Shown here one piece after another: positions 30,879 to 38,676 of a stretch of DNA of 40,424 bases. This DNA is from Leptolyngbya sp. DLM2.Bin15. Its GTDB lineage: Bacteria > Cyanobacteriota > Cyanobacteriia > RECH01. Where the stretch lies: the NCBI GenBank assembly GCA_007694125.1, contig RECH01000230.1, positions 1-40,424 on the forward strand. Reading direction: 5' to 3'. Position 1 is the stretch's first letter. The number at the start of each line of letters is the position of its first letter. Under the pieces are notes generated by a model that did no database searches, was not told where the DNA came from, and saw nothing but the letters and a program-made list of their open reading frames with translations. A program made the position numbers and the translations under genes.

Positions 30879-31673
30879 GTGTTAAGCAATCTTCGCCACT
30901 ATGCCAGAATTTTGCAGCGGTTTTGGGGAGCAGCGATCGCTGTTGAGCTAGAATACCGGGTCAATTTTGCGATCGCTACTCTGAGCAGTCTGCTGGGGAT
31001 GAGCGGCAGTCTATTTGGCCTGTTTTTGTTTTACCAGCAAGACTATACCTTTGAGGGCTGGAGCTGGGATGAAGCCCTGATTGTGCTGGGGATGTTCACC
31101 CTATTCCAAGGCTTTTCTGCCACCCTCCTGGCCCCCAACCTCAACAAAATTGTCACCCATGTGCAAAACGGCACCCTCGATTTTATTTTGATCAAGCCGG
31201 TTAGTGCCCAGTTCTGGCTATCGCTGAATACCATTTCCCCTTGGGGGTTACCCGATGCCCTTTTTGGGATGATTATCATCGGCTATGCGGGACAGCGGTT
31301 GGGACTTGCGCCGCTGGATTACCTGCGGGGGCTGCCAGCGATCGCCTTTGGGTTTCTCAGCCTCTATAGTCTCTGGTTTATTCTGGGAGCTACCAGCATC
31401 TGGTTCGTCAAAATCTACAACGTCACCGAAGTTTTGCGGGGGCTGATTGAATCGGGACGCTTTCCCATTGTTGCCTACCCCACCGCCTATCGCTTCTTCT
31501 TCACCTTCATCATTCCCGTGGCTTTTCTCACCACCGTCCCCGCCCAGATGATCCTCAACCGAGCAACGAGCTGGTGGGTTCTAGGTTCAGCGCTGCTGTC
31601 CATGGGACTCTTCTGGGCCTCCCATCGCTTCTGGCGTTTTGCTCTACGGTTTTACACCAGTGCCTCTAGTTAG
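30879..31673 (+). CDS. ABC-2-type transporter permease
   Basis: The 264-residue membrane protein with about six helices starts at GTG. It has the layout of the ABC-2 permease group COG3694: YRVNFAIATLSSLLGMSGSLFGLFLFYQ, then LDFILIKPVSAQFWLSL, and SGRFPIVAYPTAYRFFFTFIIPVAFLTTVPAQ. The last motif is highly typical of that group. Such permeases usually work with a second permease and a separate ATPase. Neither is adjacent, so its partners lie elsewhere. The substrate is unknown. Confidence 0.85.
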   Translation: MLSNLRHYARILQRFWGAAIAVELEYRVNFAIATLSSLLGMSGSLFGLFLFYQQDYTFEGWSWDEALIVLGMFTLFQGFSATLLAPNLNKIVTHVQNGTLDFILIKPVSAQFWLSLNTISPWGLPDALFGMIIIGYAGQRLGLAPLDYLRGLPAIAFGFLSLYSLWFILGATSIWFVKIYNVTEVLRGLIESGRFPIVAYPTAYRFFFTFIIPVAFLTTVPAQMILNRATSWWVLGSALLSMGLFWASHRFWRFALRFYTSASS

Positions 31674-31701
31674 CCGCGCCGTTGATGCGTTGCGCCGTTC
31701 C

Positions 31702-32868
31702 CTAGTCATGCTGTTCAACGCTATAGGAAAAGCGGGTTAGGGACGCGATCGCATCCACCACCCGCTGCACTTGTGCTTGCTGCAAACCTGGATAGAGCGG
31801 CAGAGAAAGCACTTCCTGACACAGCAGTTCTGTATTGGCAAACGATTCGGGTGGATAGCCCAAATATTTGAAGGCCGGCTGGAGGTAGGAGGGAACCGGG
31901 TAGTGAACCAATGTCTGAATACCTTGGGCCGCCAATTCCATCTGCATAGAGGCGCGATCTAGGGGACAGGATTGGGTCATCCGCACAACGTAGGACTGGT
32001 AGGCGTGCCCTGGCCCACCTTGATTTTCAAGGGGCACAATACCTTGATCCAACAGGGGAGCAAGCAGTTGGTCGTAGCACTGGGCCAGGTGCTGGCGTTC
32101 GTTCGTCCAAGCTGGTAAATAGGGCAGCTTGACCCCCAGAACCGCCGCCTGCAGGGTATCAAGACGGCTTTGGGCCCCAATATCCGTATGGTAGTGTTTG
32201 CGGGGTGCGCCACAGTTACGGAGCGATCGCACCGTCTGGGCCACAATCCCTTCCCGCGTCACCACCATCGCCGCATCCCCTAGGGCCGATAGATTGCGGG
32301 TGGGATGGAAGCTAAACGCCGCCGCCATGCCCACCGAACCAGCCCGATAACCATCGCGCTCAGCAAACGGAGCATGGCTAGCATCTTCAAAAATCATCAC
32401 ATCGTAGGTGCTGGCTAGGCTCAAAAGCTGCACCGGCGATACCATCTGTCCATAGAGGTGAACGGGAATAATGGCGCGGGTTTTGGGCGTAATCAACTTT
32501 TCGGCTGCCACCAAATCCATCAGGCCGGTTTCCAGATGGCAATCGACGAGGACGGGCGTTGCCCCTGATCGCACCACGCCCAATAGGGTAGCGATCGGCA
32601 TATGCGCGGGCAGTAATACTTCGTCACCAGCACCAATCCCACAGCCACGTAGCCCCAGGGTAATAGCATCATTTTCTGAACCCACACCGACGCCATAGTC
32701 CACACCACAGGCCGTGGCAAAGGACATCTCAAACTCATTTACGGCTTGTCCAAGAACATAGTCTCCGCTGAGCATCACCTCCTGCATTGCCGCTAGAATT
32801 TTTTCCTGCAATGGCTGATGTTGATGCTCAAGATCAAGCATCAGGATTCGATTGAGATGGGTAGTCAT
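31702..32868 (-). CDS. DegT/DnrJ/EryC1/StrS-family protein with Arg in place of the PLP lysine
   Basis: The 388-residue protein has the fold-type I sequence of sugar aminotransferases of the DegT family: GSENDAITLGLRGCGIGAGDEVLLP, IIPVHLYGQ, IFEDASHAPFAERDG and VHYPVPSYLQPAFKYLGY. The Asp that holds the PLP ring nitrogen (EDAS) is present. The segment that normally reads SF(Y/F)P(T/S)KN is SFHPTRN, so Arg-191 (codon CGC) replaces the Schiff-base lysine. A normal transaminase reaction is unlikely with this residue. It could be a pseudoenzyme, a regulator, or a dehydratase-like enzyme comparable to ColD, which has His there. No sugar-synthesis genes adjoin it. Confidence 0.8.
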   Translation of the reverse strand: MTTHLNRILMLDLEHQHQPLQEKILAAMQEVMLSGDYVLGQAVNEFEMSFATACGVDYGVGVGSENDAITLGLRGCGIGAGDEVLLPAHMPIATLLGVVRSGATPVLVDCHLETGLMDLVAAEKLITPKTRAIIPVHLYGQMVSPVQLLSLASTYDVMIFEDASHAPFAERDGYRAGSVGMAAAFSFHPTRNLSALGDAAMVVTREGIVAQTVRSLRNCGAPRKHYHTDIGAQSRLDTLQAAVLGVKLPYLPAWTNERQHLAQCYDQLLAPLLDQGIVPLENQGGPGHAYQSYVVRMTQSCPLDRASMQMELAAQGIQTLVHYPVPSYLQPAFKYLGYPPESFANTELLCQEVLSLPLYPGLQQAQVQRVVDAIASLTRFSYSVEQHD

Positions 32869-33550
32869 AGGGGTGAAAAGGTCTGTCAGTGAAGAGCTCG
32901 ATGGTCAAGGGAAAATGCAGCCACACATCTAAACAATGGGTATGGGGATAGTGCTGGTGATCCTGATTTTGACTGGGGGAGCTAGGGGATTTTGAGGAGG
33001 CAGAATGACCCTAAAGACCTCAGGGCAAGGTCATAGGTGAAGGGGCATCTATGGGCCGCCCACTAGCTCTACAGTAACGCGATCGCCTGGGTCGTGCTGT
33101 CGAAGGCAAGGCGGCCCAGGTTTTCCCATGAGGGTTCTGGTGTGGAGCTAGATGGCCGAGGGGCCATCTGCAGGATAGATGCAGTTAGATTACCCAATCT
33201 CCTGGCAATTCTACGCACTGGTTGAGATTGGGTTAACGATGTCAGGGTTACGTTTGACCTAGAGAGCTGGTTGACTGACCCATCGTTTTGCCTAGGCTAG
33301 GTTGAGCGACGTCAAACCCAGTACCAGCTTAGATGCCGTTGGGTTCCGCTGACGCTAACCCAAGCTACGAGAGAATCAAGATCGTAGGAGTTTTGTTCAT
33401 CAATCAGCCTTCCATCAATCAGCCTAGAGAGACGTGAGGGGCGATCGCTCTCTAGAGCCTATGAGTTCAATGGCATGGGTTGAACGCCAGATATTTCTCG
33501 GTGAATCATAATGATTCATCGAAGGTCTATCTAGTTACATCGGTCAATTA
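32869..33550. other. 682-bp intergenic region with hairpins and dispersed repeat
   Basis: No gene is seen. It contains two adjacent hairpins at 33151-33184 (GATGGCC-GAGG-GGCCATC, then TGCA...TGCA) and repeat copy 2 at 33267-33366. It separates tRNA-Leu from the DegT-family gene. Confidence 0.5.
33267..33366 (-). repeat. About 100-bp dispersed repeat, copy 2 (inverted)
   Basis: The reverse complement matches 21841-21941. The shared blocks are GGTTAGCGTCAGCGGAACCCA-like, AAGCTGGTACTGGGTT and the exact GATGGGTCAGTCAACCAG. Confidence 0.75.
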
Positions 33551-33632
33551 TGCGGATGAAAGGACTTGAACCTTCACTTCTTGCGAAACTAGAACCTAAA
33601 TCTAGCGCGTCTACCAATTCCGCCACATCCGC
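33551..33632 (-). tRNA. tRNA-Leu (anticodon UAG)
   Basis: The minus strand reads GCGGATG as the 5' acceptor arm and CATCCGC at the 3' end, with discriminator A and no encoded CCA. The anticodon stem is CTAGA/TCTAG and the loop TTTAGGT gives anticodon UAG. A long variable arm (TTTCGCAAGAAG region) precedes the T arm GAAGGTTCAAGTCCTTTC. The 82-nt length and class II variable arm fit tRNA-Leu. Confidence 0.93.
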
Positions 33633-33842
33633 GTATTGCTTTCCTATCCTAGCAAAGGTCGGAGGAAATGGCGCAACTTTTTTTGAGAATTCGTTGAAGG
33701 ATGAGAACCTTTGTGGGGATGTGGACTACGACGCCCTTCAGAAGAGCGATCGCTCCCTTGGGTCAAGGTCGCCATCTCTGGGGGTGCGGAAGCTGAAGGA
33801 ATAGGAGACAATAGGCGGAGCACATTCAAGTGACAAGGTATC

Positions 33843-35168
33843 GTGGCAAAAGTCGTTCTAGAGAACGTGTACAAAAGTTTTTCCCACCGGACGGGGCAGG
33901 CGGGAACGCGCCCGCCTAGTGGGGCAATGGTGGGCGGTGGAGCTGTTCCCGTTGCGGCGATCGCTGACCCTGTGGAGGAGTCGGCAGATGGACGGCAGAG
34001 CCATGTATCGGTGCTGCGGCGGATTCAGCTCACGATCCATGATGGCGAGTTTATGGTGCTGGTGGGGCCATCGGGCTGCGGTAAAAGTACGCTGCTGCGG
34101 TTGATTGCGGGGCTGGAGTCGTTGACCGGCGGCAATATCTGGGTGGGCGATCGCTTGGTCAATGAGCTACCCCCCAAGGCGCGGGATATTGCCATGGTGT
34201 TTCAAAACTATGCCCTCTATCCCCATTTGACGGTCTACAACAATTTGGCCTTTGGCTTGCGGCGCACGGCCCATTCGTTGGTTGATCCCCAAAAGCTAGA
34301 CGAGGAGCGATCGCTGCCTCCTTGGCTAGAAAAGGGTTTGGTGGCTGCAACCCGCCCCCTACCGCGATTATTACGCTACTGGTCTCCCACGGAGCGGGCC
34401 ATTGATCAACGGGTGCTGACGGTGGCGGACATGCTGCAGATTAAGCCGTTGCTCGATCGCCTGCCGAAGCAGCTCTCTGGTGGGCAAAAGCAGCGGGTGG
34501 CCCTAGGGCGAGCCATGGCCCGCAATCCATCGGTGTTTTTGATGGATGAACCGCTCTCTAACTTAGACGCCAAGTTGCGGATTGAGACGCGATCGCAAAT
34601 TGTGAACCTCCAGCGACGGCTGGGCATCACCACCATTTACGTGACCCACGACCAAACTGAAGCCATGACCATGGGCGATCGCATTGCGGTGATGAATGGG
34701 GGGCAAATTCAACAACTGGCCGCGCCGCTGACGTTGTATAACCATCCCGTCAATCGCTTTGTGGCGGAGTTTATCGGCACCTTGCCCATGAACTTTTTGA
34801 CGGTGGCCGTGACCGCACCGCTGCTGATTACCCACGATCACTTTCGCCTGACCATCCCCGATACCTGGGAAGATGCCCTGCGCCGCTATGATGGGCGATC
34901 GCTCATTCTGGGTATTCGACCTGAACATGTGAGCGTGAGCGTCCCGGCACCCAAAAATCTGCCGGTGACGGTGGAACGGGTGGAGGCGTTGGGGAGTGAA
35001 ACCTACTTATCAGTACGTCTGGGGCACGGCACGGTTAGCGATCGCATCACCCTCCAGGCTCGCATCGAGCCGGATCGGCCGGTGTCTATTGGTGAAGAAC
35101 TTTGGCTGGCGATCGCTTCAGATAAGCTACATCTATTTGACCCTGACACTGAGAATGCGATCGCCTAA
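33843..35168 (+). CDS. MalK/UgpC-type ABC transporter ATP-binding protein with two insertions
   Basis: The 441-residue protein starts at GTG. Walker A is GPSGCGKST (75-83), the Q-loop is VFQNYALYPHLTVYNN, the signature LSGGQKQRVALGRAMA (211), and Walker B VFLMDEPLSNLDAKLR. The regulatory C-terminal OB domain contains LGIRPEHV. This is the sugar/polyol ABC ATPase family (MalK, UgpC, GgtA). Two segments interrupt the usual core: residues about 16-54, Gly/Ala/Pro-rich between strand 1 and VLRRIQL, and about 142-187 between the Q-loop helix and VADMLQIKPLL. No permease or binding protein adjoins, so it may serve several transporters. Confidence 0.9.
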   Translation: MAKVVLENVYKSFSHRTGQAGTRPPSGAMVGGGAVPVAAIADPVEESADGRQSHVSVLRRIQLTIHDGEFMVLVGPSGCGKSTLLRLIAGLESLTGGNIWVGDRLVNELPPKARDIAMVFQNYALYPHLTVYNNLAFGLRRTAHSLVDPQKLDEERSLPPWLEKGLVAATRPLPRLLRYWSPTERAIDQRVLTVADMLQIKPLLDRLPKQLSGGQKQRVALGRAMARNPSVFLMDEPLSNLDAKLRIETRSQIVNLQRRLGITTIYVTHDQTEAMTMGDRIAVMNGGQIQQLAAPLTLYNHPVNRFVAEFIGTLPMNFLTVAVTAPLLITHDHFRLTIPDTWEDALRRYDGRSLILGIRPEHVSVSVPAPKNLPVTVERVEALGSETYLSVRLGHGTVSDRITLQARIEPDRPVSIGEELWLAIASDKLHLFDPDTENAIA

Positions 35169-35187
35169 CCTATCTGGACAACTGGGA

Positions 35188-35937
35188 TCAGTTGCTACAG
35201 TCTGCACTCAGGCATACCAAGAGAATCGACTGTAGAACGGCATCGCCGCGAAATGCTTGGGTTTCATTGTAGGAACCGCTGGGGTCAGCGTAGATACCAG
35301 CGGTTTGGGCACCGTAGCTACCGGTACCAAATAAAATATTATTGGCCGGAAAATTGGCAAACCGCACGTATTCCCGCCCTTCGTTGTCAAGGTTGTAGGC
35401 TAAGGTGGCGTCGCCGTAGATGTCTTCTGCTTGGGTAATGGCGCTGCCGACGCCAATGCCCTCCTGGGTTTGGTAGGCTGGGTTTTCAGTTTTCAGCCCC
35501 TGAATCACATCTGCATCGGTGAAGGGCGCGCCGCTGAGGTGGAGAATGTAGTACTGAATCTCGCCTGCCTGGGTGACAGCGATCGCATCAAAATCCACCA
35601 TGACATTGGCGACCGGCGTTAGCTCTTGATCTGCTGTTAAGGTCTCTCGAAACTCGGCCAGGGTCATGCCCAACTGGGCGGTACCGATCCCGGATGCAGA
35701 AATTAAGTGGCTAGAGGTTGAAGCCGCGGGTGCTGGCCTAGGGGCGGCCGTGGAGCTGTCATCCCCAAGCGTCTCCGGCTGATCCAGCGGGACACCATCA
35801 CTCAGGGGTACGCTCGGCGTTCCGCTCTCCACTGCAACTGATTCGGTACTGGTGGTAGGCGAGCTGCAGGCTGTACCCATGAGCAGACCGAGGAGCACAA
35901 GGGGTGCAACGACATAAAAACGAATGACGGTCATCAT
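35188..35937 (-). CDS. Putative lipoprotein translationally coupled to rsmI
   Basis: The protein is 249 residues from ATG 35937 (MMTVIRFYVVAPLVLLGLLMGTACSS). The signal peptide ends at a cysteine in a lipobox-like context (MGTAC), followed by a Ser/Thr/Pro-rich linker to about residue 75. A soluble domain of about 170 residues comes next: GIGTAQLGMTLAEFRETL, IQYYILHLSGAPFTDADVI and GIGVGSAITQAEDIYGDATLAYN. The GMTLAEFRE and GVGSAITQAEDIYG units look like two related halves. Two Cys near the C-terminus (LVCLSADCSN) may form a disulfide. Its ATG overlaps the rsmI TGA as ATGA. The family is not named with confidence. Confidence 0.72.
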   Translation of the reverse strand: MMTVIRFYVVAPLVLLGLLMGTACSSPTTSTESVAVESGTPSVPLSDGVPLDQPETLGDDSSTAAPRPAPAASTSSHLISASGIGTAQLGMTLAEFRETLTADQELTPVANVMVDFDAIAVTQAGEIQYYILHLSGAPFTDADVIQGLKTENPAYQTQEGIGVGSAITQAEDIYGDATLAYNLDNEGREYVRFANFPANNILFGTGSYGAQTAGIYADPSGSYNETQAFRGDAVLQSILLVCLSADCSN

Positions 35938-36809
35938 ACAACACCTGCTTCGTCTAGGGGAGACTGGGAATCGGGAATTGCTAGGGCCAGTTGATAAAGC
36001 TGCCGCCGCGATAGGGAGGTTTGATGGGCTAGCTGTCGGCTGGCCTGCGATCGCGATATTCCCTGCCGTAGGAGGGCTTGGAGTTCGGCTTTGAGCGCAT
36101 CTTCGGATAGCACCGGCTGCGACAAACAAGCACCCCCCACCACCAGGGTAAACTCTCCTTGGGGGGCATGGGTTTGGTAATGGGCGATCGCTTCTGTGAG
36201 GGTGCCGCGCCAAAATTCTTCGTAGCGTTTGGTCAGCTCTCGGGCTAGAACCACGGGGCGATCGCCGCCAAAACTCTGGGCCAGATCCTGCAACGTTGCC
36301 AACACTCGATGGGGCGCTTCATACAAAATCACCGTGCGAGGATCCATCTGCAGGGCATCCAGCCGTTCCTGGCGCAGACTGGTCTTGGTCGGCAAAAATC
36401 CTTCAAAGATGAATCGATCTGTGGGCAGGCCCGAAGCAATCAAGGCCGTGGTGGCGGCCGTGGCGGCGGGAATGGGCACGACGTCAAGACCTGCTGTGAT
36501 GCAAGCACTGACCAACTCATAGCCCGGATCGGAAATCCCTGGCATCCCAGCATCGGTCACTAAGGCCAGCGCCTCGCCTCGCTGGAGACGCTGCAGCAAC
36601 TCCGGCAGCCGCGCCACGCGATTATGTTCGTGGTAGCTCACCTGGGGGGTGGTGATCTGAAAGTGCTGAAGGAGCTTACCCGTATGGCGTGTGTCTTCCG
36701 CAGCGATCGCTGTCACCTGCTGCAACACCTGCACGGCTCGAAAGGTCATGTCTTCCAGGTTGCCAATGGGCGTCCCCACCACGTAGAGCGTTCCCGATTG
36801 AATCTCCAT
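35934..36809 (-). CDS. rsmI: 16S rRNA (cytidine(1402)-2'-O)-methyltransferase RsmI
   Basis: The protein is 291 residues from ATG 36809 (MEIQSGTLYVVGTPIGNLEDMTFRAVQVL). GAGG lies 9-12 bases upstream and supports this over the ORF-track start. The conserved tetrapyrrole-methylase-fold motifs are AAEDTRHTGKLLQHF, LVTDAGMPGISDPGYELV, PIPAATAATTALIASGLPTDRFIFEGFLP and VILYEAPHRVLATL. RsmI 2'-O-methylates C1402 in the ribosomal P site. The stop codon overlaps the start of the lipoprotein gene, so the two are coupled. Confidence 0.94.
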   Translation of the reverse strand: MEIQSGTLYVVGTPIGNLEDMTFRAVQVLQQVTAIAAEDTRHTGKLLQHFQITTPQVSYHEHNRVARLPELLQRLQRGEALALVTDAGMPGISDPGYELVSACITAGLDVVPIPAATAATTALIASGLPTDRFIFEGFLPTKTSLRQERLDALQMDPRTVILYEAPHRVLATLQDLAQSFGGDRPVVLARELTKRYEEFWRGTLTEAIAHYQTHAPQGEFTLVVGGACLSQPVLSEDALKAELQALLRQGISRSQASRQLAHQTSLSRRQLYQLALAIPDSQSPLDEAGVV

Positions 36810-36872
36810 AGGTTTCCCTCTACTATCATGAAGGCGATGCCCGCCCGGAACGGTTAGACAGGCACTTTGACG

Positions 36873-37769
36873 ATGGCCCACGGTTTATTTATTGGACTCA
36901 CCACCCTCGACGTGATTTACCACGTAGATGTTCTGCCCCATCCTAACCAAAAGATTGTAGCCGAAGACTACGACATCGCTGCGGGCGGCCCCGCCACCAA
37001 CGCCGCCGTTGCCTTCCAGCATTTGGGACAAGGGCAGCATGACAGTACGCTGCTCAGCGGCATTGGCAGCCATGCTCTCGGCAGCATCCTGCGCTCCGAT
37101 ATCCAAGCCTGCGGCCTGACCCACTGGGATCTGCATCCCCAGCGTTCTGAACCACCGCCCACATCATCGATCCTCGTCACCCAAGCCAGGGGCGATCGCG
37201 CCGTAGTCTCCCTCAATGCTACCCGCGCCCAAGCCGGGGGCGATCGCATTCCAGACCAGCTCTGGACAGCGATCGACAACCGCCGGGTTGACGTGGTGCT
37301 GATCGACGGTCATCAAATGGCGGTGAGTGCGGCGATCGCCCCTCGGGCTAAGCAGGCTCAGATCCCGATCGTCATCGATGGTGGTAGCTGGAAACCGGGG
37401 TTTGAGAAGGTGCTGCCCTGGGCCGACTACGCCATCTGTTCCGCCAACTTTCAGCCACCCCAAGGCTCGACGCCAGAGGATCGACGACGGTATCTGATCG
37501 ACCTGGGCATTCCTCACGTCATCGTCACCCAGGGCGATCGCCCCATTCAATGGTGGAAGGGCGATCGCCTGCAGGAAATTCCCGTGCCCACCATCCAGCC
37601 CGTGGACACCCTAGGAGCTGGAGACATTTTCCATGGCGCATTCTGCCACTTCATCCTCACCGAATCGGTGGAAACAGCTCTACACCAAGCTGCCCAATGC
37701 GCCGCTGCAGCCTGTTTATATCGCGGTACCCGTCGCTGGCGATCGCCCTCCTCAACTGACTCGTATTAG
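36873..37769 (+). CDS. PfkB-family carbohydrate/nucleoside kinase
   Basis: The protein is 298 residues from ATG 36873; a TTG two codons earlier is possible. The N-terminal GLTTLDVIYHVDVLPHPNQKIVA, then AAGGPATNAAVAFQHLG and the C-terminal PVDTLGAGDIFHGAFCHFIL (catalytic Asp in GAGD) are the PfkB signatures. The protein ends with LYRGTRRW, near where relatives end. The substrate may be a sugar or nucleoside and cannot be chosen from the sequence. It diverges from rsmI with about 60 bp between starts. Confidence 0.88.
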   Translation: MAHGLFIGLTTLDVIYHVDVLPHPNQKIVAEDYDIAAGGPATNAAVAFQHLGQGQHDSTLLSGIGSHALGSILRSDIQACGLTHWDLHPQRSEPPPTSSILVTQARGDRAVVSLNATRAQAGGDRIPDQLWTAIDNRRVDVVLIDGHQMAVSAAIAPRAKQAQIPIVIDGGSWKPGFEKVLPWADYAICSANFQPPQGSTPEDRRRYLIDLGIPHVIVTQGDRPIQWWKGDRLQEIPVPTIQPVDTLGAGDIFHGAFCHFILTESVETALHQAAQCAAAACLYRGTRRWRSPSSTDSY

Positions 37770-37871
37770 GAATTCAATTGGTATGACCTATAAGTCTGGA
37801 TTGCAAATGTCTTTCCAGAAGGGTGCAGTGTCAGGGTTTAGAGCCACTCAAAACTGAGCGGTTAAGAAGGA

Positions 37872-37901
37872 TTGACACAAAAACCGTCCAGACGGTATAG
37901 T
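37872..37901 (+). promoter_or_regulatory. Promoter with embedded inverted-repeat operator for the TetR gene
   Basis: The -35 TTGACA (37872-37877) and -10 TATAGT (37896-37901) are separated by 18 bp. The spacer holds ACCGTC-CA-GACGGT (37883-37896), a 14-bp inverted repeat of the TetR-operator type. Repressor bound there would block RNA polymerase, so autoregulation is likely. Confidence 0.65.
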
Positions 37902-37998
37902 TACTTTTGTGAGCACGTCCAGGTTTTTGGCAATCTCCCTCTTGATTGCCCAAGAGGTTGACTGTGCTTACGTTCTTGCTGCTCTCCTGGCCCCTTCT

Positions 37999-38565
37999 AT
38001 GGCAACTTCCAAAACGTCAAAATCTCGATCAGATACTCGTGAATCACTTCTGAAAGCTGCCAGTCAAGTTGTGATTGATAAGGGGGTTGAGGCGTTAACC
38101 CTAGACGCTGTTGCAAAACAAGCTGGCGTCAGCAAGGGAGGGCTACTCTATCATTTCCCTAACAAAGATGCGTTGATAGGAGGTATGGTTGAGCACCTGA
38201 TTCAAGAGTTTGAAGCGGTGCTGCAAACTGAGTTTGACCAGGATGATGCGCCAGGAACACCAGGACAGTGGGTGCGAGCATACATACGAGCAACGCTACG
38301 GTTTAGCAAACAATCGCTGGCATTAATTGCCCGTCTTACCTCAATTGCGGCTGACTCACCCAATTTGTTTGAAGCTGCCAACGTTTATGACCAGCAGTTG
38401 CGACAGCGGATTGAAGCCAGTGGAATCGACCCCACTAAGGCAACGATTATTATGTTAGCGATCGATGGTTTATGGCTCTCAGAAGTATTTCAGGTTGGCA
38501 CCCTAGAGGAACCTCGTCTGGCTCAAGTGCTAGAAACATTGCTTGAGATGACGCGCACCGATTAG
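37999..38565 (+). CDS. TetR/AcrR-family transcriptional regulator
   Basis: The protein is 188 residues from ATG 37999 (MATSKTSKSRSDTRESLLKAASQVV); the 30 codons upstream in the ORF are not TetR-like. The N-terminal helix-turn-helix ALTLDAVAKQAGVSKGGLLYHFPNKDALI is clear. The C-terminal all-helical ligand-binding domain contains YIRATLRFSKQSLALIARLTSIAADSP. The embedded operator 100 bp upstream suggests self-repression. The membrane protein and MBL hydrolase downstream are probable targets. The block lacks HIP1 sites. Confidence 0.88.
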   Translation: MATSKTSKSRSDTRESLLKAASQVVIDKGVEALTLDAVAKQAGVSKGGLLYHFPNKDALIGGMVEHLIQEFEAVLQTEFDQDDAPGTPGQWVRAYIRATLRFSKQSLALIARLTSIAADSPNLFEAANVYDQQLRQRIEASGIDPTKATIIMLAIDGLWLSEVFQVGTLEEPRLAQVLETLLEMTRTD

Positions 38566-38676
38566 TGATCTAGATATTTTCCCAATTCATTGATCCAATG
38601 CTGATGACTCCAGGTCATTCAGCGAATGTGGTCTGCGAATTTTTCACGATTTACACCCTTAAATCCTATCCTCACC

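Noticed and set aside
33550-33804. Plus-strand 84-residue ORF over tRNA-Leu
   Set aside because: It begins on the antisense strand of the tRNA gene and has no protein-like features.
35938-36213. 92-codon N-terminal extension of the lipoprotein ORF
   Set aside because: It overlaps rsmI entirely; the ATGA overlap with the lipoprotein signal peptide right after it gives a better start.
36885-37550. Several minus-strand ORFs inside the PfkB kinase gene
   Set aside because: They are antisense shadows of a clear kinase with complete motifs.
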